DNA from: Daphnia carinata
Lineage: Eukaryota; Arthropoda; Branchiopoda; Diplostraca; Daphniidae
Reading direction: 5' to 3'
Length of the DNA: 64,000 bases
Assembly (NCBI RefSeq): GCF_022539665.2
Contig: NC_081336.1
Location: 10,640,778 to 10,704,777, forward strand
Part shown: positions 1 to 11,347 of the stretch, piece after piece
How the letters are laid out: every line of letters begins with the position of its first letter
How positions within the stretch are numbered: the stretch's first letter is position 1
Notes under the pieces: generated by a model
The model's input: the letters and a program-made list of their open reading frames with translations, nothing else
Database searches by the model: none
What the model was told of the DNA's origin: nothing
Position numbers and translations under genes: made by a program

Positions 1-954
1 ATATTGATTACAGTCATTTGCACGATTTGTTTCCAAATAACTATGTTAACGTGATAATACATTAATCGAACATTTTTATTTTCGCATTTTTTGTTCTTTT
101 ACTGAACTGAAGACAATGTCTTCTTTGAACAAGTAAAATAGGAAGACGTCAAATTCAACTAACGAAAGCAACAACGAGAGAAGTATCCCGTTACTGCTTA
201 TAACGGATGGCGTGATTACAAGTCATTAAAGAGAGTGCATTGGCCTGCATATCGCTTCCAACAGTTCTGATAGCATGAATTCATGCTTTCATACCCAGTT
301 ACGTAAACAGATATAAAAATGCTAAAAATGCACACGGCTGGCTAAGTGACAACTATGGCAAATTCAAAGCAGAACCTGTTAGCAATTCCTGTTATGTTTC
401 TTGGTATGCCAATATCCCACTATCTTATTCAATTCACATTCTTTCGACTACAACATTCAAAGTTCAACGCACCAGATGCATGAAATGTTGGCTTTTGAGC
501 TAGCAAGCTGTCTGATGGTAGAACACTCCACTTAGAAATATAGTTGTCCGAATGAAGCTTGCTTTTTACATTGACTTTAGTTAAACTTTAATACCTTTTA
601 AGTATTCCCTGGAACTTGGTGATGTGCAAACCACTGTGCTGCATACAGGGGATAGGACAGCAATCATGCAATTTCTTAGCCTCCAAAATGAAAATTCAAC
701 ATCAGCTAAAACAATCAGCAAAGAAATACAGTGTCATTTAGTATCTGTTGATTGAACACTGGTTGTATATTACCTGAAAGGGGATACAGACGGATACGCC
801 ATTTTCTTCATCCACTGCAAGCATGACTTTCCACAGCACGTCATCTGCTTGAATAATTATTGCCGGGTAACGGTTAATCTCGACAAATCGTCATAAAATG
901 TCAAAATCATAGGTTGTGGTACTTGTGGATGAGAAAATTCTCGAAATTAAGCAT
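1..954. other. intergenic, nothing recognised
   Basis: AT-rich DNA with frequent stops in all frames. I see no exon with a recognisable protein signature, no RNA gene and no obvious repeat. The stretch ends where the duplicated block that recurs at 7,018 begins. Confidence 0.5.
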
Positions 955-2520
955 GGTCAGAACGGTTCGCTTCTTTAAGTAACATTCTTGAGTCAATGAC
1001 TAGCATAAAGCGTGTGGGTGGACGCTCTGACGGGCACGACCATCTTTCGGTCGAATCCATAATATTTGAATGTGACCACCACAGCTGCTAAAAGCCTATT
1101 CATCAATTCCCGTACCATTCGCCACAACGCCACATAAAATGTAATGCATTTTAAAATTCAATAGGGCTTAAGCTCAATTAAATTTAAACATGCTTTTGTC
1201 GCATGAATCGATTTTTCTCTCGTTCTGCTCGAGTATCAAAAATTGGCTGAAAAAAAGAAGCCAAAACGCTCTCCTGAAAATTATCGATTGGATAAAAAGC
1301 AGATCGTGCGACGGGGTAAAATTAAAAAAAGTTAAATGCTTCGACGTGGTCTGGCTTCTACTTGACTTGTGATGAACTGCTCAAGTGATTAATGGAGCTA
1401 CTGGGGGCAAACAATGGACTTGAAAGAGGAATGAATTGTATCCCTCTATGATTGCGATTGAATTTAGCAGCCTTGATAATCTATATTGATCCTTAATAAC
1501 AAAACACATTATGTAAACAAAAAGCTGTCTAGAACAAAACAAAATTTACGCTAAATAACAAATATCTTTTTTTTCTAGATCGATTAAGATTTTTTTTTTT
1601 AAGGGAGATAGTTGAGAGTATGGATTAGCCGGATATGATTTTCATAAAATAGTTAAAGCCAGCCGGAGGAGACACGGAAAATATCGGGTATGGCAAGTGA
1701 TAGGGAGCTGATGAGATTCTCAAGTTTCTAAATTCCATTATCTAGTCTACACGATGGGCCTAATCTGTTCAGCCAGAGAATCCCGCATATGTTTCAGCAC
1801 GCATGCGGCGAATTATGGCACAGTCTCGCGGTAATGGGATCGACACTGATTTGCACGTGACGGACTCGGCTGGAGATTCGGGCTGAGAAATAGTTAACCG
1901 TGGAAACTCACCGACATCCACGACGGAATAAGTAGACGATGTTGTTCGCGTAGATATGGCATCCACTGTCGTGTCATCCCCGTCGGACTTGCCGTCCCCT
2001 TTCTTGCACTTTGGTAACATAAAGCAAATGGTTGCTAGACCCTATAGAAGGAAATAGACAATGCAATCAATTATTTACTTGTTAAAAGTCATTCATTTTT
2101 GCACAAAACTTACCACTGTAATTTGAACAGAGAAGACGACGACAGCCGTCATTTGGAAACCAAATGTGGTCCACTAAAATGCCAGTACCGGCGCGTGAAA
2201 CAAAACGCCCAGCACCACTAAGTGACGACCATATACCGGCAACAAGGCCGTGCGTACTGGGATTATCCGGATAACCAGAATATCTATTATCAAAACGAAA
2301 GAAAGGAAATGAATACTGGTACAGTAAATAGTTTCTTTTTAAATGTGGCTTACACGGCTTCTCTCATGGCATCAACAACCCCGGAAACTTGTTGACCTGC
2401 AAACGCATTTCCACTCAGTGCCAATGCGATACCGACAACAACTAGATTTCTAAAACAAAATCCAAATAATGATACTAGTTAAACGGTTTGACCTGGAGAA
2501 TTGAAATCAAAAGTAGACCT
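955..2520. repeat. Segmental duplication copy A (SLC18B1 3' end plus flank)
   Basis: The block beginning GGTCAGAACGGTTCGC is repeated in the same orientation at 7,018-8,290 with scattered substitutions. Copy A carries about 290 bp (roughly 1,319-1,612) that copy B lacks. The block covers non-coding DNA downstream of the SLC18B1-like gene plus its exons 8-10. The shared part ends in the intron just before exon 7, where copy B diverges. The exon 8-10 portion occurs twice more in the palindrome at 60.6-61.9 kb. Confidence 0.85.
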
Positions 2521-3948
2521 ACCGATCAATAGGAACGAAGGGAAAAGGCCCCAGCAAAAATATGGACAAGGCTACGATCATGGTGCTCGAAGAAGGCAGA
2601 GCTTCACAGTTCCTCGGCGATGGCACAAGTATCCCCAAATAGGGCTGGCTATACTGTTGGCACCGTCTTTCAGTCCGAAAAAGATGCCCACGTAAAATGG
2701 TGTCAAGTCAAACTGCAAACAAAACATAAAATGATTCTAAAGAAATTAATAATAACGCCAAGACGGAAAACATACCGTACGCAACACTTGCGGTTCAAAG
2801 TTGATCGAGAGGAACCCGTTCGACATGTCGATACGATGAACGTGAAGAACGGGATCCAAATGGATGGAATACACAAAATAGCCAATGGCGATTGAGTTTT
2901 AGTTTATCCCTCGTCATACTGTGACACTAAAATGTTGAGAAACGAGATGAGAAGGCTGGTGACGTACAATATTTTGAACTAACTTACCGTCATAATCGGC
3001 GAGAAAGGGTAATGCAATAAAGGCCATAATAGTTTGAATTCCTCCCATGAGGATAAAGGTAGTCTTAAAACCACCTACTTCATGCAATGCACCACCGACT
3101 ATAGGACTAGCAAACTGGGCAATGTTCATCATGGTTCTTGTAAGATTCTAAAATTAGAACAATGGTAGAAATTGAACAGCGAACGCTAAACCTGCATTAG
3201 TGAATCTTACAAAGATTTTGGCAACGGAATTGGGAAACTCCACACCAGTGTACGTAAACGTCGCCGTAATTGTTCCAGCGTTTCCGGCAGCGTGAATGAC
3301 GCGGAACAATATAGATATTACGACGAATGAACCCCCGGGAGGGAAATACTCTAAAAAGCTTTTAAAGTTTACTGATTAAAACCCAGCTTTTGCGTTTTTT
3401 TTGTGTAATTTACTACTCACCCCGATAATAAGCAGCAAATACCTCCAATGAAAACTCCAGAAACAAAGGTGAACCGAACGCCACTAACTTTTAGCTGAAA
3501 GAAAGATGAAGATGCAAATTACACGTTTATGGAACAAATTTGGGGTAATATTTACGTTTTTCCAATAAAAGGAGTGTGACAAGAAACGATGTCAGGCAGT
3601 TGGTACCAATAATAAATCCATAAATGGATACTGTGGCACCCTTATCTTCAGCCTAGAGATTAAAGCAAACATTTAGATTTCACATTACATATGATCTTAT
3701 TTCACAGATACTTACAATTTAGGGAAAGAACGGGGGGGAAAGGCAAATGATGATGTGAGAGTTGCTAATGAGAGAACAACCAATAGAAGCCATTGTCTGG
3801 GTGTCAGTTTTTTCTTCTCTGTTTTATCAACCTCTCCAAAACGCCTATATTTTTTCTTCTTAAGCCCTCCACAACCTCCATTACAACTGTCAGATGATGC
3901 TGTTGACAGGCATCTATCTTTTTTCACAGTATCCTCCTTTGTGCTCAA
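1769..3948 (-). pseudogene. SLC18B1-like MFS transporter pseudogene (copy A)
   Basis: Ten exon-like blocks on the minus strand read as a major facilitator superfamily protein of the SLC18B1 (vesicular polyamine transporter-like) type. Approximate exons: 3716-3948, 3556-3652, about 3423-3487, about 3226-3355, 2988-3147, 2776-2926, 2523-2712, 2354-2449, 2114-2283, 1769-2041. Family-like segments include VSIYGFIIGTNCLTSF, SGVRFTFVSGVFIGG, PIVGGALHEVGGFKTTFILM, FYVGIFFGLKDGANSIASPI and GLATICFMLPKCKKGDG. Breaks: the segment expected to read FFPK at the end of exon 1 has a frame change at a C7 run and a TAA; exon 6 has an in-frame TAA (gga taa act) and a frame change; exon 7 changes frame after RRGTVK; exon 9 has an extra T (CACATTTGG against CACATTGG in the other copies). 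No ATG lies in frame in exon 1; an ORF in another frame covers 3,914-4,138. Family membership is likely; the gene is almost certainly dead. Confidence 0.75.
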
Positions 3949-4639
3949 CTCCTTTTCGTTCGAGTAATAAGTGTTGATTCAATCTTTTCAGTCGTTTTTG
4001 CACCTGATCATGCCAAAGCACTGGTGATGTTTCAGCCATCGAAACTGACCTATTCTTTTGCTGTCTTTCTGGATAGGGTGGGTATGGCAAACATGGCTTA
4101 GCCAAGGTTGTGAACGATCCAACATACCCATTCTTCAAACAGCTTGTGGTATCTTACTTCTCCTTAGCTATAAATAAAAATAGCAATAGTAGTCAAATTT
4201 CTTTGGCATGCTAAAGAGCAAGACTCAAGCACATAACAACGTAGGTCTGCGTCGAGGTGCAAACGAAAAACACGAGTTGGCTAAGGCGGGACGGTATATC
4301 GTGGAAATGATAGCGGAAACAGTAATAACCACCAGGGTATATGTCCTATAGACGGCATGCATGTGAATTCAGAAGATTCCAAAACTGAGATAGTTTTTTC
4401 ACGAAATAAAAATACTTTTTAGAGTTTTTTACAGTTATTTGTGTTGAACATTACGGGAAAAATTCTAATTCATTTAATTTCCTTCACACAATTCAAATTA
4501 CCTTATCTTATTAACATTTTTTTTTGAAAAAACATCAGAGTTTGAGCAGTGATGGGTTCTGTCTTCCGTCGAAAAATGCCATAAAGCGAGACAGCGAGCG
4601 GTGTTTTTCAAGCACCCGAAGTAAATCGAAATATTCAAA
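3949..4639. other. intergenic between SLC18B1-like pseudogene and retropepsin-like ORF
   Basis: The left end may hold the 5' end of the transporter gene: a minus-strand frame over 3,914-4,138 contains MAETSPVLWHD and abuts exon 1 in a different frame. The right end should hold the promoter of the ORF that starts at 4,640. I see no clear TATA box. The ATG context (ttcaaaATGGtt) is good for an animal start. Confidence 0.4.
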
Positions 4640-5947
4640 ATGGTTCCCTCATTTATGAATATCTTCACGTTCGTCACAGCATTAACAGGATCTTCCAGCA
4701 GAGAAGAACAACCTGAACAGTTGAAACCAGAAAACAGGAGCGACTTGTTACAGGAATGTAACACGACGCATCCTTTACCCCAGAATACTTCATCTAGTAC
4801 TGATTGCCAAGCAGAGAAACCAGATGGAACTGCAAAGGGCGCCCAACAGTCGAAGCAATCACGATTCTTCGAGCGAATGAAACAGAAATTCGTCAAACCG
4901 GGATTTTTGAGAGAAGATAATACCATCAAGATCAAGTCTGTGCAGGTATGTCTGAACAAGCATAAAGTGGATATGGTGATTGACAAAGGCTGTGACGAGT
5001 CAATCATCAGTCTACAACAATGGCAACAAATAGGCGAGCCCAACTTAACGCCTTTTACGAAGTACAATTTGGTCAAGTCTAAGCGTACAGGGAAGTTCAA
5101 AGAGCACGTAAAATGGGAAGAGGTCGTTGGATTTTTCTACACCCACGTTGTATTACAAGACAAAACAACTGAAATCCCAATTTACGTGTGTGCAGGATAT
5201 AAGGCTATGCCCAACTTCCTCGGTTGCAGACTCTTCCACGACCTCCATTTACATCAACAAAATGCGCATTTGATCAAAATAACACGCACAACAGGAAAGG
5301 AAACGCCTCCCGAAACCCCGACAACAAAATCGGATGCCGAACCTAATACTACACTAAACTTGACCGGTGCTATGATCAATTACTTGACGTTACTGATCGA
5401 TATAGCAAAAGACAAGAATAAGAAAAATCGCGAAAAGTATGAAAAGTACATGTCACAGACCATAATGGCCATAATGGTAGCGTTCGAGATAAAAAGGGCC
5501 GCCTCCGGGAACAAATCTGAACCGCTTGTCATTGAATGCAACAGCATCGACAAGCTCAGGAAGACTTTTTCTAAGCTGGAAAAACTCTACGAAAATGACA
5601 AAAGGAGGTCCCGCGAAGTTATACGTGATGCAGAAGACGCGCTGGATGATCATAAAACAAAACTTGCGTCTGCATCATCGGAAGTAGAACGCGCGAAACT
5701 AACCGAACTTCTCCGGCGAAGAGAAAAAGCCCTGCAAGTGATTGTCGAAAACGAAAATATCGATTTTGAGAAGAAGATGGCAGAAGTGGCTTTCGCCAAA
5801 GAAATGTTTCCGGAGCCAAAGGCAGAAAAAAAGGGGAAGAAATTCTTCAAAAGACTCAAAACGATGTTTGGACATCGTTCTTCTAACGACCAAATGAAAG
5901 CAGAGGAAAGAAGGTCTAACAATGAATATGTTTTGATGCTTAGATAA
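4640..5947 (+). CDS. Retropepsin-like domain protein with charged helical C-terminus (copy 1)
   Basis: An intron-free 435-residue ORF with a good ATG context. Residues 1-95 are polar and low in structure. About residues 96-205 have the layout of a retroviral-type aspartic protease: a beta strand leading to VDMVIDKGCDESIISLQQW, a middle part with EIPIYVCAG, then MPNFLGCRLFHDLHL, which resembles the second conserved strand of retropepsins. The catalytic D-T/S-G is D-K-G here, so protease activity is doubtful. From about residue 240 the protein is helical and charged (IRDAEDALDDHKTKL, EKKMAEVAFAKEMF), probably coiled coil, ending in basic KKGKKFFKRLKTMFG. No RT, RNase H, integrase or LTR lies beside it. 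A diverged copy lies at 31,496-32,347. Against that copy it has lost one base near the end (gaggaaagaagg versus gaggagaagaagg), which replaces its last residues and lengthens it. It may be a domesticated retroelement protease or an orphan gene family; function unknown. Confidence 0.7.
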   Translation: MVPSFMNIFTFVTALTGSSSREEQPEQLKPENRSDLLQECNTTHPLPQNTSSSTDCQAEKPDGTAKGAQQSKQSRFFERMKQKFVKPGFLREDNTIKIKSVQVCLNKHKVDMVIDKGCDESIISLQQWQQIGEPNLTPFTKYNLVKSKRTGKFKEHVKWEEVVGFFYTHVVLQDKTTEIPIYVCAGYKAMPNFLGCRLFHDLHLHQQNAHLIKITRTTGKETPPETPTTKSDAEPNTTLNLTGAMINYLTLLIDIAKDKNKKNREKYEKYMSQTIMAIMVAFEIKRAASGNKSEPLVIECNSIDKLRKTFSKLEKLYENDKRRSREVIRDAEDALDDHKTKLASASSEVERAKLTELLRRREKALQVIVENENIDFEKKMAEVAFAKEMFPEPKAEKKGKKFFKRLKTMFGHRSSNDQMKAEERRSNNEYVLMLR

Positions 5948-6515
5948 TTCTGTGTGCTTTGGCTTTGTTTAAATTCGTAACGTTTGAAGGAAGGGGCAAA
6001 ATTGAGTGAAGAGAGACGACAATGGCATAATTGGTTAAGAAATAACTATGCTGTTAAAGCGGAAAATTTTTTAATCGTTATGGCCATTGTCACCTCTCTC
6101 CCTCCCCCAATTTCATTCATTCATTCTCCCAATACCTTAATTTAAATGGGACGTGATTTGAACAAAGTCCACAGATTTTCTAAGCATGCTTACATTTTCA
6201 TAGTTATACCTCTCCAGCTTCTCTTTTCTTTCGATTTCTTTCACGAATTCTATGCTTGGTTACTACAGATTGCTTGTACTGTCGGCAATAATTTGGATCT
6301 TAAAAATAAAGATGTTAAAAAAAAAATGCTCCAACGAATTCTAGTGTTTTAATACTTAGACAAGAGCTTCGATGGTCCTACCACGAAGGGCTACCAGTTA
6401 AAACAATGTGGCTTATGAAACACGATTTCAATTAGTTTTTTGGGAATAGCCTAAACAAAGAAAAATAATTGAATTATTTTTACAACTTCTCATTGCATTG
6501 ACCTGGTGATCGTAC
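5948..6515 (+). repeat. 3' flank shared with retropepsin-like copy 2
   Basis: From the stop codon to about 6,515 this matches the DNA after the second copy (32,348-33,495), including GACAATGGCATAATTGG, GGACGTGATTTGAA and the end GACCTGGTGATCGTAC. The second copy carries two extra insertions of about 250 and 330 bp. So gene and 3' region were duplicated together. Confidence 0.8.
6304..6309 (+). promoter_or_regulatory. Possible polyadenylation signal AATAAA
   Basis: AATAAA about 360 bp after the stop of the retropepsin-like ORF, kept at the matching place (33,286-33,291) after copy 2. A T-rich stretch and GTTTTAAT follow. Confidence 0.4.
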
Positions 6516-7017
6516 CGTCATTCACGCTTCCTTCTTGCGCAAGAAAAAAAAAATTTAAGCGGCTTCCGATTTTTATACATTCACGCGTGATTGCATTGGT
6601 TTAGAGTATTCTACCTGTGACTATACTAGATCAGTCAATAGGTACGTACAAGTTTTTAAAAATTGCAGAGGAAAACAACTCAATCGCATTAATAATTTTA
6701 CAGTTAGTCATCGAATTCTCAGTTCCCCATATTTAATTTCACGAAATTCCGTTATCGTTACCAATCTCTATGTTTATACTTTGCTTGTTCTTCCTACTTC
6801 AAAGGCTTCTTCCTTTTTCCCACTTGAAAAGCCCTCGGAAAAGAAAATGGGAACAAGAAAAGTGATTTGGAACGATGGAACACGTCACGCCATAACGGTT
6901 GATGGCGTTATCATTGCAAAAAGGGGAAAAAAATGTTTACTTCAAACTGGAAATTTATCAATTTTTGTATCCTTATTTCGCTAGTAGATCAAAAGACTCG
7001 CGTGCGTCCTTCATTCA
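6516..7017. other. intergenic with one weak exon-like stretch
   Basis: Mostly AT-rich and unrecognised. A plus-strand frame near 6,847-6,935 reads MGTRKVIWNDGTRHAITVDG, faintly like the G-box repeats (G-T-x-K-x-x-x-x-D-G-T) of the TCP10/CPAP C-terminal domain. It is too short and isolated to call. Confidence 0.25.
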
Positions 7018-8290
7018 ACGGTCAGAACGGTTCGCTTCTTTAAGTAACATTTTTTAGTCAATGACTAGCATAAAGCGTGTGGGTGGACGCTCTGACGAGC
7101 ACGACCATCTTTCGGTCGAATCGATAATATTTGAATGTGATCACCACAGCTGTTAAAAGCCTATTCATCCATTCCCGTACCATTCGCCACAACACCACAT
7201 AAAATGTAATGCATTTTTAAAATTCAATTTGGCTTAAGCTCAATTAAATTTAAACAAGATTTTGTCGCATGAATCGATTTTTCTCTTGTTCTGCTCGAAT
7301 ATCAAAAATTGGCTGAAAAAACGAAGCCAAAACGCTTTCCTGAAAATTATCGATTGGATTAAAAGCAGATCGTGCGACAGAGTATGGATTAGCCGGATAT
7401 GATTTTCATAAAATAGTTAAAGCCAGCCGGAAGAGACACGGAAAATATCGGGTATTGTTACAGATGTGGCAAGTGGTAGGGTGCTAGATGAGATTCTCAA
7501 GTTTCTAAATTCAATTATCTAGTCTAGACGATGGGCCTAATCTGTTCAGCCAGAGAACCCGGCATATGTTTCAGTGCGCATGCGGCGAATAATGGCACAG
7601 TCTCGCGGTAATGGGATCGACACTGATTTGCACGTGACGGACTCGGCTGGAGATTCGGGCTGAGAAATAGTTAATCGTGGAAACTCACCGACATCCACGA
7701 TATCCACGAATAAGTAAACGATGTTGTCCTCGTAGATATGGCATCCACTGTCGTGTCATCCCCGTCGGATTTGCCGTCACCTTTCTTGCACTTTGGTAAC
7801 TTGAAGCACATGGTTGCTTAACCCTATAGAAGGAAAGAAATAATGCATCTTATTATTTACTTGTTAATAGTCATTTATTTATGGTCAAAACTTACCACTG
7901 TAATTTGAACAGAGAACACGACGGCAGCCGTCATTTGGAAACCAATGTGGTCCACTAAAATGCCAGTCCCAGCGCGTGAAACAAAACGCCCAGCAGAGAC
8001 GACCAAATACCAGCAACAAGCCCGTGAGTATTGGGATTATCCGGATAACCAGCATGTCTATTATCAAAATGCAAAAAAGAAATGAATACTGGCACAGCAA
8101 ATTGAATTTTTTAAATGTGGCTTACACAGCTTCTCTCATGGCATCAACGACCCCCGAAACTTGTTGCCCTGCAAACGCAACTCCACTTAGTGCCAATGCG
8201 ATACCGACAACAGCTAGATTTCTAAAATAAAATCAAATAATGATACTAGTTAAACGGTTTGAATTTGAGAATTGAAATCAAAAGTACCGA
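7018..8290. repeat. Segmental duplication copy B
   Basis: Direct repeat of 955-2,520 without the 290-bp segment found in copy A. The join to the following POLD1 fragment lies in A-rich DNA (8,340-8,420). So the order SLC18B1 fragment then POLD1 fragment, both on the minus strand, was put together here as well as in the palindrome. Confidence 0.85.
7546..8221 (-). pseudogene. SLC18B1-like transporter fragment, exons 8-10 (copy B)
   Basis: Exons 8 (8126-8221), 9 (7896-8057) and 10 (7546-7823) of the SLC18B1-like gene, with AG/GT splice sites kept. Exon 8 is open (GVAFAGQQVSGVVDAMREA). Exon 9 lacks about 7 bp (TTAGTGG in the left-arm copy), shifting frame, but keeps the correct DHIGFQMTAAVVFSVQITV frame further on. 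Exon 10 has a TAA near its start (ggt taa gca acc). Exons 1-7 are absent. A partial, dead copy. Confidence 0.75.
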
Positions 8291-8833
8291 TCAAAAGAAA
8301 TGAATGAATTTAGTCTATTGCAAATTTGCTACGACATCTTTCGCGGGTGGCATAATAAAAAGAAAAAAAAAGGAAAGAAAAATAAAATAAATGTAAGTAA
8401 AATTTGTTGCCAATGAAAAAAAATTTTTAAATGGGATGGGAAGAAAAAAATCTAGATATTGAAATAAACCACAAAAAAAAAAAAAAAAAACAGAAAGACT
8501 AAGAACTTAATCTAATTAATTCAATGTGCGTTGGTTCGTACGATGTTTCGTCGACTGGATCATTCGCAACAACGTGACTTTTCTAATAACTTATACATCT
8601 ACTTACTAATGCCATCAACTTTCGTTTTTCAAAATACGGAATTACATGACATCACGTATTTTACCGCCTGCTCCCTCCGAGACTCTTACGGCGCTATACA
8701 CCATTTTTATTAAAATCTTTTGGTTATGGGGAACTTACTGAACAATGAGTCGTGTAATTTATTGTTTCCAATCTATTTTACAAAAGCCAAGCCACTACCT
8801 GTATGCACCATCATTGACGAGAGCGGTAGGTTG

Positions 8834-9757
8834 TCAGGGTAGGCTGAATCTTTCCATAAGTTTACCCTGTTCCGTGAGATTTTTTCTAACTTTTGTCCTC
8901 ATATAATAGATGGGGCAATCTCGGCTAAATGTGGCAAACGATTAGTATTAAGTATGTAACATGATTAGGATATCACTCAAACTATTTACTTGCAACAAAG
9001 AATCTCTTCGTTGAGACTTCCCTGGCACCGTTGACATTCTGTCCATAAACGATTAAACTTCTCTTCGAGAGCATAAAGTTGGCCAATTTCCCTCTGGTAG
9101 AACTCCGATTCTTTCGGCTTGCAAAATCTGTTTAAATTGGAACAGCAATTTTAACAAACATCGCCGAGATAGGCAGAAATTAGACTTACTTGCATACAGC
9201 ACTATCGTCTGGAAGGACGGTTTTGCATCCAACACAGGTGGATTTGCGTGTGGTAAAGCTAGCCAATCCACCAATTTTTGAAGTAACAAATGAAGGCGTC
9301 CGGGTATGGTAACCATCTACAATACGGAATACAAACCGTTCAATTATGTCAAGCAAATAAAGGCGATAAGTCCGTGTTTACGTGGCAACAATGATTCCGC
9401 TTTAGATCCAAGTATGGGTTCCAAAATCCGAACAAGGGGTTTTGAAAGCTGATTTTCCAAATGGTATGGGGCATCAATAGGTACGCTGTATTCCATTACA
9501 AAAATAGGGTTTTCCGTCTAAAGAAGACGTATGAAAACTTAATAGTTCATGAGAAATTTGAAATCCAAAGACGAACCTTGAGGTAAGCTTGTACTTTTAG
9601 CGGCTGCGATAATGACATACGGAACTCGATCCCCTAATTTTGGGGTTGTACCAGCATCTCGCTTACGCATCTTGTGAGCTAGTTCCACATGTGCCTGTTT
9701 GCTGGCGTAGTCTTTATCTGTTTTAGTCAGCTCCTTTTTAATAAAAGAAAGCAAACG
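8834..9757 (-). pseudogene. POLD1: DNA polymerase delta catalytic subunit fragment, last five exons
   Basis: Minus-strand exons 8834-8924, 8990-9127, 9190-9316, 9382-9517 and about 9577-9735 encode the C-terminal part of POLD1, the replicative polymerase: [67 protein letters not shown] (first cysteines of CysA), [18 protein letters not shown], then [20 protein letters not shown] at the end, which includes the CysB [4Fe-4S] region. In the ELTK exon a 2-bp deletion (AGTACAAGC against AGTACACCAGC in the right-arm copy) shifts frame. Upstream exons are missing: the fragment breaks inside the intron before the ELTK exon, exactly at the LTR of the BEL element. Very similar copies lie at 58,157-59,656 and 62,826-64,000. 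Not functional. Confidence 0.85.
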
Positions 9758-10044
9758 TGTTCCGAATCCTACAGCCCCAAATAGTTAGAAGAGGCTTTAT
9801 CTAAAACGGTATTGTGCCATAGGCGAAAACGGAGGCAGGGGAACGTAGACGACGCAACGAGGAGGGAAGATCACCCTTTCGCAAAACAATTAGAGACAAG
9901 AATTTGCCTGTTACAGTCGCGTCACTCGTTTTCCCGTAAAATATTGTAACTTGTAAAATATCAGTATTGAGCTAACGTGCCCGTAAATAAAATACAGAGT
10001 GCGAAATTTACCTGCAATCTTAAAGTCAGTACGTATCGTTAACA
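9758..10044 (+). repeat. 5' LTR of BEL element 1
   Basis: 287 bp, TGTTCCGAATCC to ATCGTTAACA, giving TG...CA ends. Carries GTAAATAAAATAC, a possible polyadenylation signal, near the right part. Confidence 0.9.
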
Positions 10045-10447
10045 TTTTGGTGCATCGACCGGGAATCGTGAATCCCAACGAACTGATCCGTAAATTGTAG
10101 TCGTCTTATCGCTCTGTATCGTCCACATCGTTTACGCTACAGCACGAAAACTCATGCTGACGTTGTCTCCTATCAAGAGGATCTACAATCAAGCGTTACC
10201 TTTAGAACAAAACTTAATTAGACGATTTACGCCACATGTGCTCGCCCCTATAGCACATTGAATCGTCTACGCACGAAGTATTGTCCTAATAACTTGATTG
10301 TCGAAACCTTAGCTTGTACCCGTCTCGTCGACAAGCTCATGCCTTTAAATAACGTCTAAAGTGCATACTCGCAAATCAGTCCCGCGTGGCAGATCACGTA
10401 ACACGTTGCGTAAACTGATCCCATACGTCATCCGTTGTCATTCAAGC
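10045..10447 (+). other. Leader and probable primer-binding region of BEL element 1
   Basis: Three bases after the LTR comes TGGTGCATCGACCGGG, the expected place and TGG start of a tRNA primer-binding site; I cannot name the tRNA. The remaining leader has no clear gene. An open frame runs in from a GTG at 10,361, but the first ATG in frame is 10,448, and I take that as the start. Confidence 0.55.
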
Positions 10448-11347
10448 ATGGCCAACGAAGCTTTCCCCCTCGATGTTATTCAAGAAGAAGAACCGGAGGA
10501 AGATTTGGAAGAATGGCAAAGGACAAACGACCCCGCTCAGCTAAAACAGCACCGTACGCAGGCCAAGAGAATCCACACGATGGCACTCAATCAAGCTCTC
10601 CTTGCCGTCCGAATGCAGGAAGATGCTGGAAGAATCGAGATTGAGCGAACAAGCCTGGTTCGTGCATACGACATCGTTGAAAGAATTCACCGTCGCTACG
10701 TGGAAGTCTGCAAGTTCGACGGCGAAGATCTAGACAGAGAAACCAGCTGGGGAATTGATATTTCCATCAAACACTCGAGGGCATTAACCGACATGGCCAA
10801 CTACATCGACTCCCTTCAGGCACGCGCAAGATCAGTTGCAGGTTCCAGCCGTAGTAGTGTTTCCAACCGTTCATCAACCTCATCGACACGACGTAAACTT
10901 CAGGAGGCCGAGCGGTTAGAAAAGGAAACGCAACTAAGGATTCAACAGGAAAAAGCCGAAGCCTTACAACAAGCCGAAGAGGAAGAACGTAGAAAGCAGT
11001 TCGAACTTGGCAAGATGCAGCTCGAAATCGCCAGAAAGGCAGAGGAAAAGCGGGTTGAAGCAGCACGTAAGGAACGACAACTGAAAATGGAGTTAGAGAA
11101 GCAACGTTACACTAGCTCCTTGTTACGTAAACAACTCGCAGACGAATTAGCGGAAACCGAAGAGACGGATGAAATCGAAACGTCCGGGTTTGATAAAACA
11201 GATGTCTGGAAAACTTCTAACGTCCCATTTCATGCACCCGCTACGCCTGTTCCAGAATTCTGCATGCCGTACAGACCAGCAACGACAACGCAACCATGCT
11301 CTCAACACTGGCCGGCTGCGTCCCAACAGCCGTTTACGTTTGACTAG
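10448..11347 (+). pseudogene. BEL element 1 gag N-terminal part, ended by premature TAG
   Basis: 299 codons from the ATG (MANEAFPLDVIQ). Helical, Glu/Lys/Arg-rich coiled coil (about residues 150-240) followed by a Pro/Thr-rich linker. The TAG at 11,345 replaces a CAG in the twin element; the same frame continues at once. Relative to the twin there is an extra in-frame 21 bp (residues KQFELGK). The gag product assembles the retrotransposon particle in this family. The stop might be read through, but as the twin reads CAG a simple nonsense mutation is more likely. Confidence 0.85.

Noticed and set aside
4498-5100. 200-residue minus-strand frame
   Set aside because: Antisense shadow of the retropepsin-like ORF; no independent motif and it overlaps the plus-strand gene start.
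8455-8490. Poly-A tail marking a retrocopy of POLD1
   Set aside because: The POLD1 copies keep their introns, so they are DNA duplicates; the A run is an A-rich 3' flank.
11345-11347. Programmed stop-codon readthrough between gag and pol in BEL element 1
   Set aside because: The twin element has CAG at the same codon and a continuous frame, so a point mutation is the simpler reading.
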